Notes: a model not told the origin generated them from the letters alone. Positions 10,317 through 19,756 are shown, counted from the stretch's first letter. The stretch: DNA of 64,000 bases from MFD04716-140 sp963703125 (GCA_963703125.1 OY969790.1:3782001-3846000); one strand, 5' to 3'. Numbers and translations: made by a program.

Positions 10317-10324
10317 TAATTTTG
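10317..10324 (+). promoter_or_regulatory. Bacteroidota-type -7 box (TAATTTTG)
   Basis: TAATTTTG matches TAnnTTTG and lies about 54 nt upstream of the acetyltransferase ATG at 10378. No well-spaced TTTG -33 element was found, so this is a partial promoter match. Confidence 0.4.
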
Positions 10325-10377
10325 CGGCGCGAAACATCCAAACATACTGTTTAACAAGTATATAGGGTATCTTAGAA

Positions 10378-11562
10378 ATGGAAAATAAAGCCAACAGACT
10401 CTACTTCATTGACGCAATGCGCGCCTGGGCTATTCTCATGATGCTTCAAGGTCATTTTGTCGATGGACTTCTGGACCCTATATTTCGTGATGACAACAAT
10501 ATTGTTTTCAATATTTGGAAATACTTTAGAGGGATTACGGCACCTGTATTTTTTACAGTTTCGGGATTTATTTTTACATATCTGTTAATAAGGGATTCCA
10601 AGAAAGGGTTTGAGAACCCAAGAGTCAATAAGGGAATAAAGCGAGGGCTTGAATTATTGTTCATCGGCTATTTGCTACGCACAAATTTTTTAGGTCTGCT
10701 GCAAGGTAAAATCTACAATTCATTTTATCTGGTAGATGTTCTTCATTGTATAGGCCTTTCTATTTTAGGAATCATTGGTATTTATTTGCTGACCATAAAT
10801 AGCAAAAAATACATACTTCCGTTAATTTTGGTAAGTTGTACTTTTTTATTGTTTATGTTTGAGCCCGTCTACAAACAATTCAATTATTCATTCGCAAATC
10901 AATTAGTTGCCAACTATTTTACAAAGGCCAACGGTTCTGTGTTCAACATTTTCCCATGGTTTGGATATGCGGCCTTCGGAAGTTTTCTTTCTATTTTGTT
11001 TACGCGATTTAAAAATTTCAAATATTTATATCCTGCCGCAATTTCAATTTCTACATTGGTTGGCTTTGGATTGATTTTCCTTTCTTCCGACTTATTCTTA
11101 TGGTTTTCACAAAATACTGGTTTTCAATTATTTAATGATATTTATCTTAATAATTATTTATTTATTAGATTGGGTGATGTCTTTATCGTTTTTGCAATTT
11201 TCATGCTTTTCCGAAGCTTACTTAAGAACAGTACCGTTTTGAAAATAGGGCAAAGTACGTTATCGATCTACATAGTACATTTTATTATTCTCTATGGCAG
11301 CTTTACTGGTTTGGGACTTTATCGCTTTTTCAATCATTCGCTTTCCCCTTACGTGGTAGTCATTGGTGCGGTGGTATTTATGATTGCGAGCACCTATTTC
11401 GCTTTGAGATATGAGCGGAACAAACCGGAAATCAAAATCCGTATGGCCGAGGCTAGAGCTTTAGCATGGCAAAAATCTGAACCCTATCTTTTGTTCGGTT
11501 TGGAAATTTTGAAGTCATTCTTAAACAGAGTGCTAAAAGTACTGGGCTTGATTAAAAACTAA
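10378..11562 (+). CDS. Multi-pass membrane acetyltransferase, DUF1624/HGSNAT-like
   Basis: 394 residues with about ten hydrophobic segments. The N-terminus, RLYFIDAMRAWAILMMLQGHF followed by the APVFFTVSGFIFTYLL segment, resembles the heparan-alpha-glucosaminide N-acetyltransferase and acyltransferase-3 superfamily, where an early His takes part in acyl transfer. The C-terminus is a basic cytoplasmic tail. The acceptor, probably a cell-surface or periplasmic glycan, is unknown. It is convergent with the following lipoprotein gene, and the two reading frames overlap by 11 nt. Confidence 0.75.
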   Translation: MENKANRLYFIDAMRAWAILMMLQGHFVDGLLDPIFRDDNNIVFNIWKYFRGITAPVFFTVSGFIFTYLLIRDSKKGFENPRVNKGIKRGLELLFIGYLLRTNFLGLLQGKIYNSFYLVDVLHCIGLSILGIIGIYLLTINSKKYILPLILVSCTFLLFMFEPVYKQFNYSFANQLVANYFTKANGSVFNIFPWFGYAAFGSFLSILFTRFKNFKYLYPAAISISTLVGFGLIFLSSDLFLWFSQNTGFQLFNDIYLNNYLFIRLGDVFIVFAIFMLFRSLLKNSTVLKIGQSTLSIYIVHFIILYGSFTGLGLYRFFNHSLSPYVVVIGAVVFMIASTYFALRYERNKPEIKIRMAEARALAWQKSEPYLLFGLEILKSFLNRVLKVLGLIKN

Positions 11563-11989
11563 CTTTTTGATATTCCAGTCCTGGTCCATCGCAATCTCTC
11601 CATGAACTTTCGAGGCTTTTGCTTGTAGCAACATACAGCGTTTCCTTGGCTTTGCCGTAGCAACTGCCTGCAATGATACTTTCAGTTTTATAGGTCAAAT
11701 GAAGAAATTCTTCTCCATTATTGTTTTTATCGTACCAGAATATTCCAGTGGCCGTGGTCTCTTCACCCTTTTGTTTCCTTGACTTTATGAACGTGGAATC
11801 GGCATTGAAAACATAAAACTCCTGCCAGGCCATTGCATCTCCCTTGGTTTCTGAATTATGCCAATTTCCCACCATACGCACCAATTGCCATTTCCCCATA
11901 AATTCTGATGATCCCAAAATTTCTTCGGATCGGTCCTTGGAGCATGAATTGAGGGTAGCCAGGAGAACAAAAACAATTAGAACTTTCAT
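11552..11989 (-). CDS. Small lipocalin-like lipoprotein, unknown function
   Basis: 145 residues from ATG 11987-11989. This start places a lipoprotein signal (MKVLIVFVLLATLNSC) at the N-terminus with the lipid-bearing Cys at residue 16. An upstream in-frame ATG at 12020 would add 11 polar residues and run through a structured leader, so it is unlikely. The mature part (EFMGKWQLVRMVGN, GIFWYDKNNNGEEFLHL) looks like a small beta-barrel of the lipocalin-like type. No function can be assigned. Confidence 0.7.
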   Translation of the reverse strand: MKVLIVFVLLATLNSCSKDRSEEILGSSEFMGKWQLVRMVGNWHNSETKGDAMAWQEFYVFNADSTFIKSRKQKGEETTATGIFWYDKNNNGEEFLHLTYKTESIIAGSCYGKAKETLYVATSKSLESSWRDCDGPGLEYQKVSF

Positions 11990-11995
11990 CGCTAT

Positions 11996-12060
11996 TTTTT
12001 CCATAGATGCCACAGTATCCAATAGGTTGCTTTGGCATCTATGGAAAAAGGCAACCTATT
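11996..12060. repeat. Two interlocked perfect inverted repeats (pseudoknot topology)
   Basis: A 17-nt arm at 11996-12012 (TTTTTCCATAGATGCCA) is perfectly complementary to 12033-12049. A second 10-nt arm at 12021-12030 (AATAGGTTGC) is perfectly complementary to 12051-12060. The order a-b-a'-b' means that each loop contains one arm of the other stem. The block ends 6 nt upstream of the lipoprotein ATG on the minus strand and lies between lpdA and that gene. Confidence 0.8.
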
Positions 12061-12102
12061 AAATTGTAAGTATCGAAAAAAACAAATACTATCAATGAGA
12101 AA

Positions 12103-13509
12103 CTAAATATGCATTGCCCTATCTTCGGTCGCGGCCATAGCAGCTTCTTTGACCGCCTCGGCATAGGTTGGGTGTGCATGGCTCATGCGCGCAATATCCT
12201 CGGCGGAAGCACGGAATTCCATAGCAGTTACCGCCTCTGTGATCAAATCGGCAACACGGGCACCGATCATGTGTACCCCCAGGACTTCATCGGTTTTTTT
12301 GTCTGCTAGGATTTTAACAAATCCGTCGGTATCGCCACTTGCCCTTGAACGTCCCAAGGCACGCATTGGAAACTGGCCCGTCTTATATTCGATTCCGGCT
12401 TCTTTCAGTTCCTCTTCCGTTTTGCCTACTGCGGCGACTTCGGGCCAAGTATAAACCACCCCGGGAATGAGATTGTAATCAATATGTGGTTTTTGTCCTG
12501 CCAATTGTTCGGCCACCAAAGTTCCTTCTTCTTCGGCCTTATGAGCCAGCATTGCACCTTTTATCACATCACCAATGGCATAAATATTGGGAATATTTGT
12601 TTGCAAATGTTCATTTACCTCCACTTTACCACGCGCATCCAGGTTAACACCTGCGGCTTTAAGATTCAACCCATCGGTATAAGGTCTCCTTCCTACACTT
12701 ACCAAACAATAATCTCCCTTAAAAACAACTTCTTCCCCCTTTTGATTATCGGCCTTTACAATGACCTCCTTTCCTTTTTTCTCAACGGATTTAACCTTAT
12801 GCGATAAATTAAACTGAACCTTCTGTTTTTTCAAAACTTTCATCAACTCCTTTGATAAGGCGGCGTCCATGGTAGGAATGATGCGATCCATAAACTCAAT
12901 CACTGTCACTTCTGCACCCAGCCGTTTATATACCTGTCCCAATTCCAATCCAATGACACCACCACCGATTACTATGAGGTGTTTGGGTACTTCTTTGAGC
13001 TTTAGAGCCTCTGTTGATGTGATGACCCGATCTTTGTCCAGCTTAATAAAGGGTAAGGTTGAAGGTTTGGAACCTGTGGCTATTATGACATTTTTGGATT
13101 CGATGGTTTCGGTCTTGCCATCGCTCTTTTTAATATTAATATGGGTTGCGTCTTTGAAACTACCCATTCCTTCAAAAACATCAATTTTGTTTTTCCCCAT
13201 TAAAAACTCAATTCCTTTAGTGGTCTGATCTACAACGGACTGCTTTCGGGCAATCATTTTTTCCAAATTCAACTTTATCGTTCCTGGAATTTCGATACCA
13301 TGCTCTGCAAAATGGGAAATAGCATCTTCATAATGATGTGACGAATCTAAAAGTGCCTTTGAAGGAATGCAACCTACGTTAAGGCAGGTGCCGCCAAGGG
13401 TGCCATACTTTTCGATTATGGCAGTTTTCATGCCTAATTGTGCGCAACGTATGGCAGCCACGTAGCCACCAGGTCCAGAGCCAATAATGGCCACATCATA
13501 TTGATTCAT
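12103..13509 (-). CDS. lpdA: Dihydrolipoyl dehydrogenase (E3)
   Basis: 468 residues, full length. It reoxidises dihydrolipoamide in 2-oxoacid dehydrogenase complexes and the glycine cleavage system, passing electrons through FAD to NAD+. The FAD-binding GSGPGGYVAA is at residues 10-19 and the redox-active disulfide GGTCLNVGCIPSK has C42/C47. The NAD-binding motif is GGGVIGLELGQVYKRLG. The C-terminal interface has the active-site His-Glu pair in SHAHPTYAEAVKEAA. No E1 or E2 gene is adjacent, so it probably serves several complexes. Confidence 0.96.
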   Translation of the reverse strand: MNQYDVAIIGSGPGGYVAAIRCAQLGMKTAIIEKYGTLGGTCLNVGCIPSKALLDSSHHYEDAISHFAEHGIEIPGTIKLNLEKMIARKQSVVDQTTKGIEFLMGKNKIDVFEGMGSFKDATHINIKKSDGKTETIESKNVIIATGSKPSTLPFIKLDKDRVITSTEALKLKEVPKHLIVIGGGVIGLELGQVYKRLGAEVTVIEFMDRIIPTMDAALSKELMKVLKKQKVQFNLSHKVKSVEKKGKEVIVKADNQKGEEVVFKGDYCLVSVGRRPYTDGLNLKAAGVNLDARGKVEVNEHLQTNIPNIYAIGDVIKGAMLAHKAEEEGTLVAEQLAGQKPHIDYNLIPGVVYTWPEVAAVGKTEEELKEAGIEYKTGQFPMRALGRSRASGDTDGFVKILADKKTDEVLGVHMIGARVADLITEAVTAMEFRASAEDIARMSHAHPTYAEAVKEAAMAATEDRAMHI

Positions 13510-13748
13510 AAGCGAATTTTAGATTTAGTGATCGGAACGAATTTTAAGATACAAAAGTACAAATGTTTTAGGGTTCAACAAGGCATAATTATTTTAGGCA
13601 ACTACGTTTCCTGGCAACCGCATTGCCAGTATGTCAGTCAACATATAGGCCTAGATATCAAATTCAGAGGAAGTGGATATTTCACGAACCTTACATAGAT
13701 AGGTGTTAAAGTTTCATGGGGTAATTATACTCAAAATCAAAAATAAAT

Positions 13749-13771
13749 TTTATGCTGCCATGGGGCATAAA
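13749..13771 (-). terminator. Hairpin terminator after the ankyrin gene
   Basis: TTTATGC (13749-13755) pairs with GCATAAA (13765-13771). On the minus strand the hairpin is followed by ATTTATTTTTG. It lies 3 nt past the ankyrin gene stop. Confidence 0.55.
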
Positions 13772-13774
13772 GTA

Positions 13775-14275
13775 TCAATAGATCGCCACGATGGTTTCAG
13801 TTGCACCCAATGAAATAAGGAATTCTTTGACCTCCAGAGCCTCCTCTCCTCCTTCTTGGGCATGATGCAGCAAGGTATATCCGTGTGGTCCCAAGGAATT
13901 CAATGTACTCGGAAAAATGGTCAGCATGGGCTTTACAATTTCCATTTTACCAAAAAGACAAGCCGTAAAGATATCTGCCTGTGCCCCTTTATCCAAAAAA
14001 TAACGCACCAAGTCTTTATAGCCAACATGACTCGCTGCTCCTAGTCCGGTTTCAAAATCACCGTATTTCCAATCATGGGCAGCATTCAGCAAAGTGGGAA
14101 ATTCCTCGAGCATTTCTTTGACTTTGTCCATATTCTTATGGGAAGCTCCAACAAACTCCTGAACCAATTTTTTATCCAGTTGCGGTTCTTCCTGTGATTT
14201 GAATGACAACATCGGTGTCGCGGCCAAAATAAGACCACCTCCCGCAACTGTCCTTAAGAATTGATGTCGTTGCAT
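13775..14275 (-). CDS. Exported ankyrin-repeat protein
   Basis: 166 residues. The N-terminus (MQRHQFLRTVAGGGLILAATP) looks like a signal sequence with a Tat-like layout but only a single Arg in the key position. Three degenerate ankyrin units follow, including LGAASHVGYKDLVRYFLDKG and YTLLHHAQEGGEEALEVKEFLI. Such proteins mediate protein contacts, and the partner is unknown. It is a single-gene transcript bounded by its own terminator. Confidence 0.75.
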   Translation of the reverse strand: MQRHQFLRTVAGGGLILAATPMLSFKSQEEPQLDKKLVQEFVGASHKNMDKVKEMLEEFPTLLNAAHDWKYGDFETGLGAASHVGYKDLVRYFLDKGAQADIFTACLFGKMEIVKPMLTIFPSTLNSLGPHGYTLLHHAQEGGEEALEVKEFLISLGATETIVAIY

Positions 14276-14483
14276 GATACGATGATTTTAAGACGATAAA
14301 TTACTGAATAAGGGACGTAAACAAGACTTTATAACCATATGAATCAATTGGTTATCTAGACAGGGGTGAAGCATTTTTTTGATGAGATAGAATTTTAGGG
14401 GCTATTTCCTAATCCTTTGATTGTTTTTCAATTTGCAGGGCATTATCCAAAATTGTAATATTACAACATAACCCAATTACTTT

Positions 14484-15968
14484 ATGGAAAGCCAAGACAT
14501 TGAACCAAGAGAACCCCAAGATGAAAATATTGTTGAAAATAGGGAATTGAGTATCTGGGAAGCACTTCTCCCTGTGATTATCCTGGTTTGCATGTTGGCC
14601 TATAATGTCTTCGTTTATGGCGACAATGCGCTAAGTGGCTCCAACCAGTTTATTCTTCTATTGGGCGGTGCGGTAGCCGCCATTATAGGGGTTTTTAATA
14701 AGGTTTCCTACGAACAAATGCTGGAGGAGGTAGCCGAAAATGTTAAGTCCACTACAGGTGCTCTCCTTATTTTGCTAATGGTCGGGGCTCTTTCCGGTAC
14801 CTGGTTGATAAGTGGCATCATACCTTCAATGATCTATTATGGACTTCAGATATTGAATCCGACAATTTTTTTGGCGGCCACGGTCATTATTTGTTCCATA
14901 ATTTCCATAGCGACAGGAAGTTCTTGGACCACCTCCGCAACTGTCGGCATCGCCTTAATTGGAATCGGAACCGCACTTGGTGTTCCTTTGGGAATGACCG
15001 CCGGTGCCGTACTTTCCGGAGCCTATTTCGGTGATAAACTTTCCCCAATGAGTGATACTACCAACTTGGCCCCAGCCATGGCCGGAGGTGAGCTTTTTGG
15101 GCATATAAAATACATGACCATTACAACAATTCCCACTTATGTGGTTACATTATTGGCCTTTATAGTCCTTGGATTTACTTTGGATGCCTCCGGAAATGTC
15201 GATACAAAATCTTTGATCGATTCTATGGATGCCTCCTTTAACATAAATGGATGGCTGTTCCTAGTGCCCATCACGGTTGTTCTTTTGATTTTAAAGAAAA
15301 CCCCTCCCCTTTTGGCCTTGTTGATTGGAACACTTCTTGGTGGTGTTTTCGCGTTGATTTTTCAACCCGGTGTTGTAGCCGCTATTGGCGGATCGGAAAA
15401 TCTTACATTCGAATCGGGCTACAAAGGAATAATGAATGCTATTACGGTAAGCACTTCAGTAGCTACTGACAATACGGCACTTAATGATTTGTTTTCTTCA
15501 AAAGGTATGTCTGGCATGTTGGGTACCATCTGGCTGATTATTTGCGCCATGGTTTTTGGTGGTATCATGGATGGTATTGGAGCGCTCTCCAGAATAACCA
15601 AATCACTTTTGAGTTTGGCAAAAACCACTTTTGGACTTTTTGCTAGTACAGTGGCAAGTTGTTTGGCGTTGAACGTAACCGCTTCAGATCAATACCTTGC
15701 GATCGTAGTTCCTGGAAAAATGTTTTCCAAAGCTTATAAAGATAGAGGTCTAGCACCTGAAAACCTTAGCCGTACTTTGGAGGATTCGGGAACGGTGACT
15801 TCAGTTCTGGTTCCTTGGAATACCTGCGGTGCGTACCATAGTGGTGTGCTTGGGGTTGGGGTTGGGGAATACTTTGTGTTTGCAATTTTCAATTGGTTGA
15901 GTCCCATAATGACCCTTATTTTTGCTGGCCTCAAAATTAAAATCAAACAATTGATAAGAAGTAAATAA
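14484..15968 (+). CDS. nhaC: Na+/H+ antiporter NhaC family
   Basis: 494 residues with about 11-12 membrane helices. The family motifs GSSWTTSATVGIALIGIG, SGAYFGDKLSPMSDTTNLAPA and the late NVTASDQYLAIVVPGKMF are all present, the last two supplying the Asp residues expected for cation binding. The charged N-terminus (about 25 residues) is cytoplasmic. The role is Na+ extrusion and pH homeostasis, in keeping with a marine host. It is monocistronic by context. Confidence 0.92.
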   Translation: MESQDIEPREPQDENIVENRELSIWEALLPVIILVCMLAYNVFVYGDNALSGSNQFILLLGGAVAAIIGVFNKVSYEQMLEEVAENVKSTTGALLILLMVGALSGTWLISGIIPSMIYYGLQILNPTIFLAATVIICSIISIATGSSWTTSATVGIALIGIGTALGVPLGMTAGAVLSGAYFGDKLSPMSDTTNLAPAMAGGELFGHIKYMTITTIPTYVVTLLAFIVLGFTLDASGNVDTKSLIDSMDASFNINGWLFLVPITVVLLILKKTPPLLALLIGTLLGGVFALIFQPGVVAAIGGSENLTFESGYKGIMNAITVSTSVATDNTALNDLFSSKGMSGMLGTIWLIICAMVFGGIMDGIGALSRITKSLLSLAKTTFGLFASTVASCLALNVTASDQYLAIVVPGKMFSKAYKDRGLAPENLSRTLEDSGTVTSVLVPWNTCGAYHSGVLGVGVGEYFVFAIFNWLSPIMTLIFAGLKIKIKQLIRSK

Positions 15969-16123
15969 TCTTCTTAAATCTATTTGGGTATTTCCTTTTA
16001 ATGCTATTCAAATGATTTCTTCTGTTTTAATTTTAACAAATTTTAACCTGATATATGGTTAGAATTAAAGGAATAGGCATTTATTTTGATGTGTATTCAT
16101 GTTGATATTAAAATTGTACAATA

Positions 16124-16630
16124 ATGAAAAAATATCTTTTAGCTTCATTGGTAGCAATTTTAGCTGCCGGATGCCATGCCCAGGAAAAAAAACAATCTGA
16201 AATAGCCCAAGAAAATGGTAAAATTTCAAAATCAGAGCCCAAGGGTTCTTGGAAAGTAAACCGTGAAGTAGATGAAAACGGTAATTTAATAAAATATGAC
16301 TCCATCTACTCTTGGTCTTCTTCAAATGGCCCTGAAAATCTATCGCTTGAAGAATTAGACAGCATAAACAATCATTTCAGTAACATGTTCGGGCGGAATT
16401 TTTCTTTTGGTTCTGGCGGGATTCACGGATTTTCCCAGAATGACTCGCTTTTCATGAAGCAATTTTTTGAGGGTGGTTTTGATGATTCTATGTTTCAACA
16501 CCATTTTGGGGGAAATATGAACGGACTTCAAGAAATAATGAAACAAATGGACTCACTTCAAAGTTTATTTTTAGATAAACATAAGGCCCAATTTTTAGTT
16601 CCTAGGGAAGAAGGGTCTCATGAATATTAG
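16124..16630 (+). CDS. Small lipoprotein of unknown function
   Basis: 168 residues. The lipobox is LAAGC with lipidated Cys17 (MKKYLLASLVAILAAGC). The mature part is polar and rich in Ser, Asn, Gly and Phe, with a repeated MDSLQSLF/NDSLFMKQFF pattern near the C-terminus. No domain is recognised. The lipoprotein call rests on the signal sequence only. Confidence 0.7.
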   Translation: MKKYLLASLVAILAAGCHAQEKKQSEIAQENGKISKSEPKGSWKVNREVDENGNLIKYDSIYSWSSSNGPENLSLEELDSINNHFSNMFGRNFSFGSGGIHGFSQNDSLFMKQFFEGGFDDSMFQHHFGGNMNGLQEIMKQMDSLQSLFLDKHKAQFLVPREEGSHEY

Positions 16631-16776
16631 AAATTCCTGATACGCTGCGCAAAAGGATTGGCGAAATATCAAAACAAGCCAAGCTTTCTATTAAGAAGAA
16701 ATGGTCTTATTAATATAGATTTCTTTATATATCGTATATTATTTTTTAATTTCACACTCGAATTAAAATATATAAA

Positions 16777-17283
16777 ATGGCAACAGTAACACTAAAGGGA
16801 AATAACATACATACAATTGGAAATCTACCTTCTACTGGTAGCAAAGCCCCTGACTTTCAATTAACAAAAAATGATTTGTCCATAGCGTCTTTAGCGGACT
16901 TTACGGGAAAGAAAATTGTTTTGAATATTTTTCCAAGTATAGATACAGGTACCTGTGCGCAATCAGTTAGAGAGTTTAATAAACGAGCCGCAACATTAGA
17001 AAATAGCGTGGTATTATGCGTTTCGAAAGACCTCCCGTTTGCCCAAGCCCGTTTCTGTGGAGCTGAAGGGATAGAAAATGTGGTCATGCTTTCCGATTTT
17101 AGAAATGGCAATTTTGGAAAAGCCTATCAGGTAGAATTCAGTGATGGCCCTCTACAAGCTTTGCTTTCAAGGTCCGTTGTGGTCCTTTCTGAAAACGGAA
17201 CCGTTGTCTATTCTGAACAAGTTGCCGAAACCGTGGACGAACCTAACTATAAGGCCGCACTTGAAGCACTCAAGAATGCCTAA
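16777..17283 (+). CDS. tpx: Thiol peroxidase (atypical 2-Cys peroxiredoxin)
   Basis: 168 residues, the normal Tpx length. The peroxidatic Cys is C60 in PSIDTGTCAQSVREFN and the resolving Cys is C94 in ARFCGAEGIENV. It reduces lipid and hydrogen peroxides in the periplasm or cytoplasm using thioredoxin. Its last 8 nt overlap the start of dgkA, which implies co-translation. Confidence 0.95.
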   Translation: MATVTLKGNNIHTIGNLPSTGSKAPDFQLTKNDLSIASLADFTGKKIVLNIFPSIDTGTCAQSVREFNKRAATLENSVVLCVSKDLPFAQARFCGAEGIENVVMLSDFRNGNFGKAYQVEFSDGPLQALLSRSVVVLSENGTVVYSEQVAETVDEPNYKAALEALKNA

Positions 17284-17644
17284 GGATGAGTCTTTTTTAT
17301 TAAATCGGATCAGGTCCGTTGGCTTTGCCCTGCGCGGTGCCCTGCTGCTCGTTAGATCCGAATCCAGTATTAAAATACAAGTGGTCATTACTATTTTGAT
17401 GACCCTCGCAGGCTTTTATTTTAAAATTTCCAACACGGAATGGATTCTTCAGGTACTTGCAATTTCAATGATTCTAGGTGTTGAAGGTATAAATACAGCC
17501 GTAGAAAAAATAGCTGATTTTATTCATCCGGAATTTGATGCTAAAATTGGCTTTATAAAGGACGTATCGGCAGGTGCTGTCATGTTTGTAGCTATCGGCG
17601 CTACAATCGTTGGGCTTATCATATATGTACCCAAGATATTCTAG
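17276..17644 (+). CDS. dgkA: Diacylglycerol kinase family protein
   Basis: 122 residues from ATG 17276-17278. Longer in-frame extensions upstream would read through tpx and have no family similarity. Three membrane helices are visible, and the motifs RSVGFALRGALLLVRSESS and ILGVEGINTAVEKIADFI contain the conserved Glu-Asn-Thr-Ala-Glu-type active site. It phosphorylates diacylglycerol (or undecaprenol in the closest Gram-positive relatives) at the inner membrane. The next gene encodes an enzyme class that releases diacylglycerol, which fits a recycling role. Confidence 0.9.
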   Translation: MPKDESFLLNRIRSVGFALRGALLLVRSESSIKIQVVITILMTLAGFYFKISNTEWILQVLAISMILGVEGINTAVEKIADFIHPEFDAKIGFIKDVSAGAVMFVAIGATIVGLIIYVPKIF

Positions 17645-17715
17645 GATACGCTTAATACCTTTGCTATCCCCTATCAATAAATTAGAAAGCGGATTTTGGG
17701 CATATAAACTGTTTT

Positions 17716-19665
17716 ATGATGGAAAATTCTTTTCGAATACAGGAATATAAAATATTCGCATATCGTATCTTCTTGGCATATGTGTTTTATTTTGTTGCCA
17801 GGGTTCTGTTCTACATCTATAACAAAGATCTTTTGGCCGTAGAATCTATTACCGACTTTCTCAAAATGTGTTTTTGGGGATTAAGCTTTGACAGTACTGC
17901 GATCCTTTATACCAATTTGCTATTTATATTGCTCAGTTTACCTCCACTCTTCGTCAATACTTCACGGACTTATCAGAAGATTTTATTTGCCGCTTATTTT
18001 ATTCCAAACCTGTTGGCCTATGCAACAAATTTCGTAGATTTTGCCTATTACCGATTCACATTTACTAGGGCTTCCCTTGCTTCATTGGAGTCCGTTAAGA
18101 ATGAAAACAATAAAATGGGGTTATTTGGCAATTTTCTAAGAGATTATTGGCACATTTTTTTACTTTTTGGCCTCTGCGCATTCCTGTGGATATGGTTTTA
18201 TAAAAAATATAAGGTAATCGATAAATCGGTTGATAGCAAGCCTAGGTATTTTATTAGCTCAATTATTGCCATACTAATCACTGCGACATTGACCATCGGT
18301 GGTATAAGAGGTGATTTTAAACATAGTACCCGACCCATCACGCTGATTGATGCAAGTAGACATGTAAAGAATCCCGAGTATGCGAATATTGTGCTCAATA
18401 CTCCTTTTAGTATTATACGGACATTCAATAACAACGATTTTCAAAAACGCTCTGGAATTCCCGATGCAGTAGTTGAAAATGCATTTCACCCAATCAAACA
18501 ATATGCAAACCATACTTCGGAAAAACCGAATATCGTGGTTTTTATTTTGGAGAGCTTTAGCCGAGAATACCTTGCCAGCTTCAATAAGGACAGTGGGATT
18601 GAAAACTTTGTGGGTTATGCCCCGTTTTTGGACTCCTTGGCCTCGAAAAGTCTAATTTTTCCAAATGCTTATGCCAACGGCAGAAAATCCATACATGCCA
18701 TGTCCTCTATACTGGCAGGTATCCCTTCTTTTAAAACCGCTTACACCTCTTCGCCATATGCCACTCAAAAAGTACAATCCCTAGTTTCAGCCTTGAATGA
18801 AATGGGTTACGATACATCGTTCTTCCATGGCGCCCCAAATGGCTCAATGGGTTTTTTGGGTTTCGGTAACATTTTAGGTTTTGATCACTACTATGGGAAA
18901 ACGGAATATAATAATGATGTTGATTTTGATGGTATTTGGGGAATATGGGACGAACCTTTTTTAGGCTATGTTGAGTCGGTAATTTCCCAGAAAAAAGAAC
19001 CATTCATGGCCACCATCTTTACAGTCTCGTCGCATACACCCTACATAATTCCCGAAGAGCACAAAGGCAAATTTCCGGAAGGGCATTTAGAAATGCATAA
19101 ATGTATTGGATACACAGACTATGCCTTAAAGAAGTTCTTTGAGGCGGCCAAAAAAGAACCCTATTTCAAGAACACTATTTTTGTTATAACCGCAGACCAT
19201 ACCAATCAAATTTATTATGATGAATACCATAAAATTGTGAACCGTTTTGCCGTCCCTATTATGATTTATGATCCCAATGGAAAGTATGTAGGCGTTGACA
19301 AGAATTGGACACAACAAATTGATATATATCCCACACTACTTGACATAGCTGGTTACAAAAAGCCTTTCAGAAGTTGGGGCAGAAGCTTGATAAATGATAC
19401 CGTCCAAAAGCCGTATGTCGTAAGTTACACTGGCTCCCACTTACTTTTAATGAGAGATAGCCTCATAACCGCTATAGGAGATGATGGCAAAGCTGTTGGT
19501 ATTTATAAAAGTTCGGACAAGAGCTTATCAACAAACCTGAAAGCAGATAAAGAAAAAGAAATGAAAGAAATGGAACAAATGGCCAACGGTTTTGAACAAG
19601 ATTACATGAACAGAATCATTGATGGTAGATTGAGCGCGGATAAAATGCCAAAAGAAGAAGAATAA
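17716..19665 (+). CDS. LtaS/MdoB-like phosphoglycerol transferase (sulfatase superfamily)
   Basis: 649 residues. Five N-terminal membrane helices are followed by a large periplasmic sulfatase-fold domain from about residue 265 (NIVVFILESFSREYLASF). The probable nucleophile region is NGRKSIHAMSSILAGIPS, where the family has Thr or Ser. Metal-ligand motifs include the later FVITADHTN and SSHTPY. Family members transfer phosphoglycerol from phosphatidylglycerol to glycans or lipids, leaving diacylglycerol. In a Gram-negative host the acceptor is more likely a periplasmic glucan or surface glycan than lipoteichoic acid. It lies between dgkA and ftsK. Confidence 0.87.
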   Translation: MMENSFRIQEYKIFAYRIFLAYVFYFVARVLFYIYNKDLLAVESITDFLKMCFWGLSFDSTAILYTNLLFILLSLPPLFVNTSRTYQKILFAAYFIPNLLAYATNFVDFAYYRFTFTRASLASLESVKNENNKMGLFGNFLRDYWHIFLLFGLCAFLWIWFYKKYKVIDKSVDSKPRYFISSIIAILITATLTIGGIRGDFKHSTRPITLIDASRHVKNPEYANIVLNTPFSIIRTFNNNDFQKRSGIPDAVVENAFHPIKQYANHTSEKPNIVVFILESFSREYLASFNKDSGIENFVGYAPFLDSLASKSLIFPNAYANGRKSIHAMSSILAGIPSFKTAYTSSPYATQKVQSLVSALNEMGYDTSFFHGAPNGSMGFLGFGNILGFDHYYGKTEYNNDVDFDGIWGIWDEPFLGYVESVISQKKEPFMATIFTVSSHTPYIIPEEHKGKFPEGHLEMHKCIGYTDYALKKFFEAAKKEPYFKNTIFVITADHTNQIYYDEYHKIVNRFAVPIMIYDPNGKYVGVDKNWTQQIDIYPTLLDIAGYKKPFRSWGRSLINDTVQKPYVVSYTGSHLLLMRDSLITAIGDDGKAVGIYKSSDKSLSTNLKADKEKEMKEMEQMANGFEQDYMNRIIDGRLSADKMPKEEE

Positions 19666-19727
19666 TATTAGGATACGCGGTATCTCAAGTTATAAAATAT
19701 TAAGCATAGCAGAATCAAGGTTATTTG

Positions 19728-19735
19728 TATTTTTG
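19728..19735 (+). promoter_or_regulatory. -7 box upstream of ftsK (TATTTTTG)
   Basis: TATTTTTG matches TAnnTTTG, 21 nt before the ftsK ATG. It suggests that ftsK and the genes after it can be transcribed independently of the tpx-dgkA run. Confidence 0.45.
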
Positions 19736-19756
19736 CATCAAAGACAATAACGGTTA

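Noticed and set aside
16631..16776. Short peptide-like stretch (DTLRKRIGEISKQAK in one frame) after the lipoprotein gene
   Set aside because: There is no start codon in frame and no recognisable family; at most a remnant, not enough to annotate.
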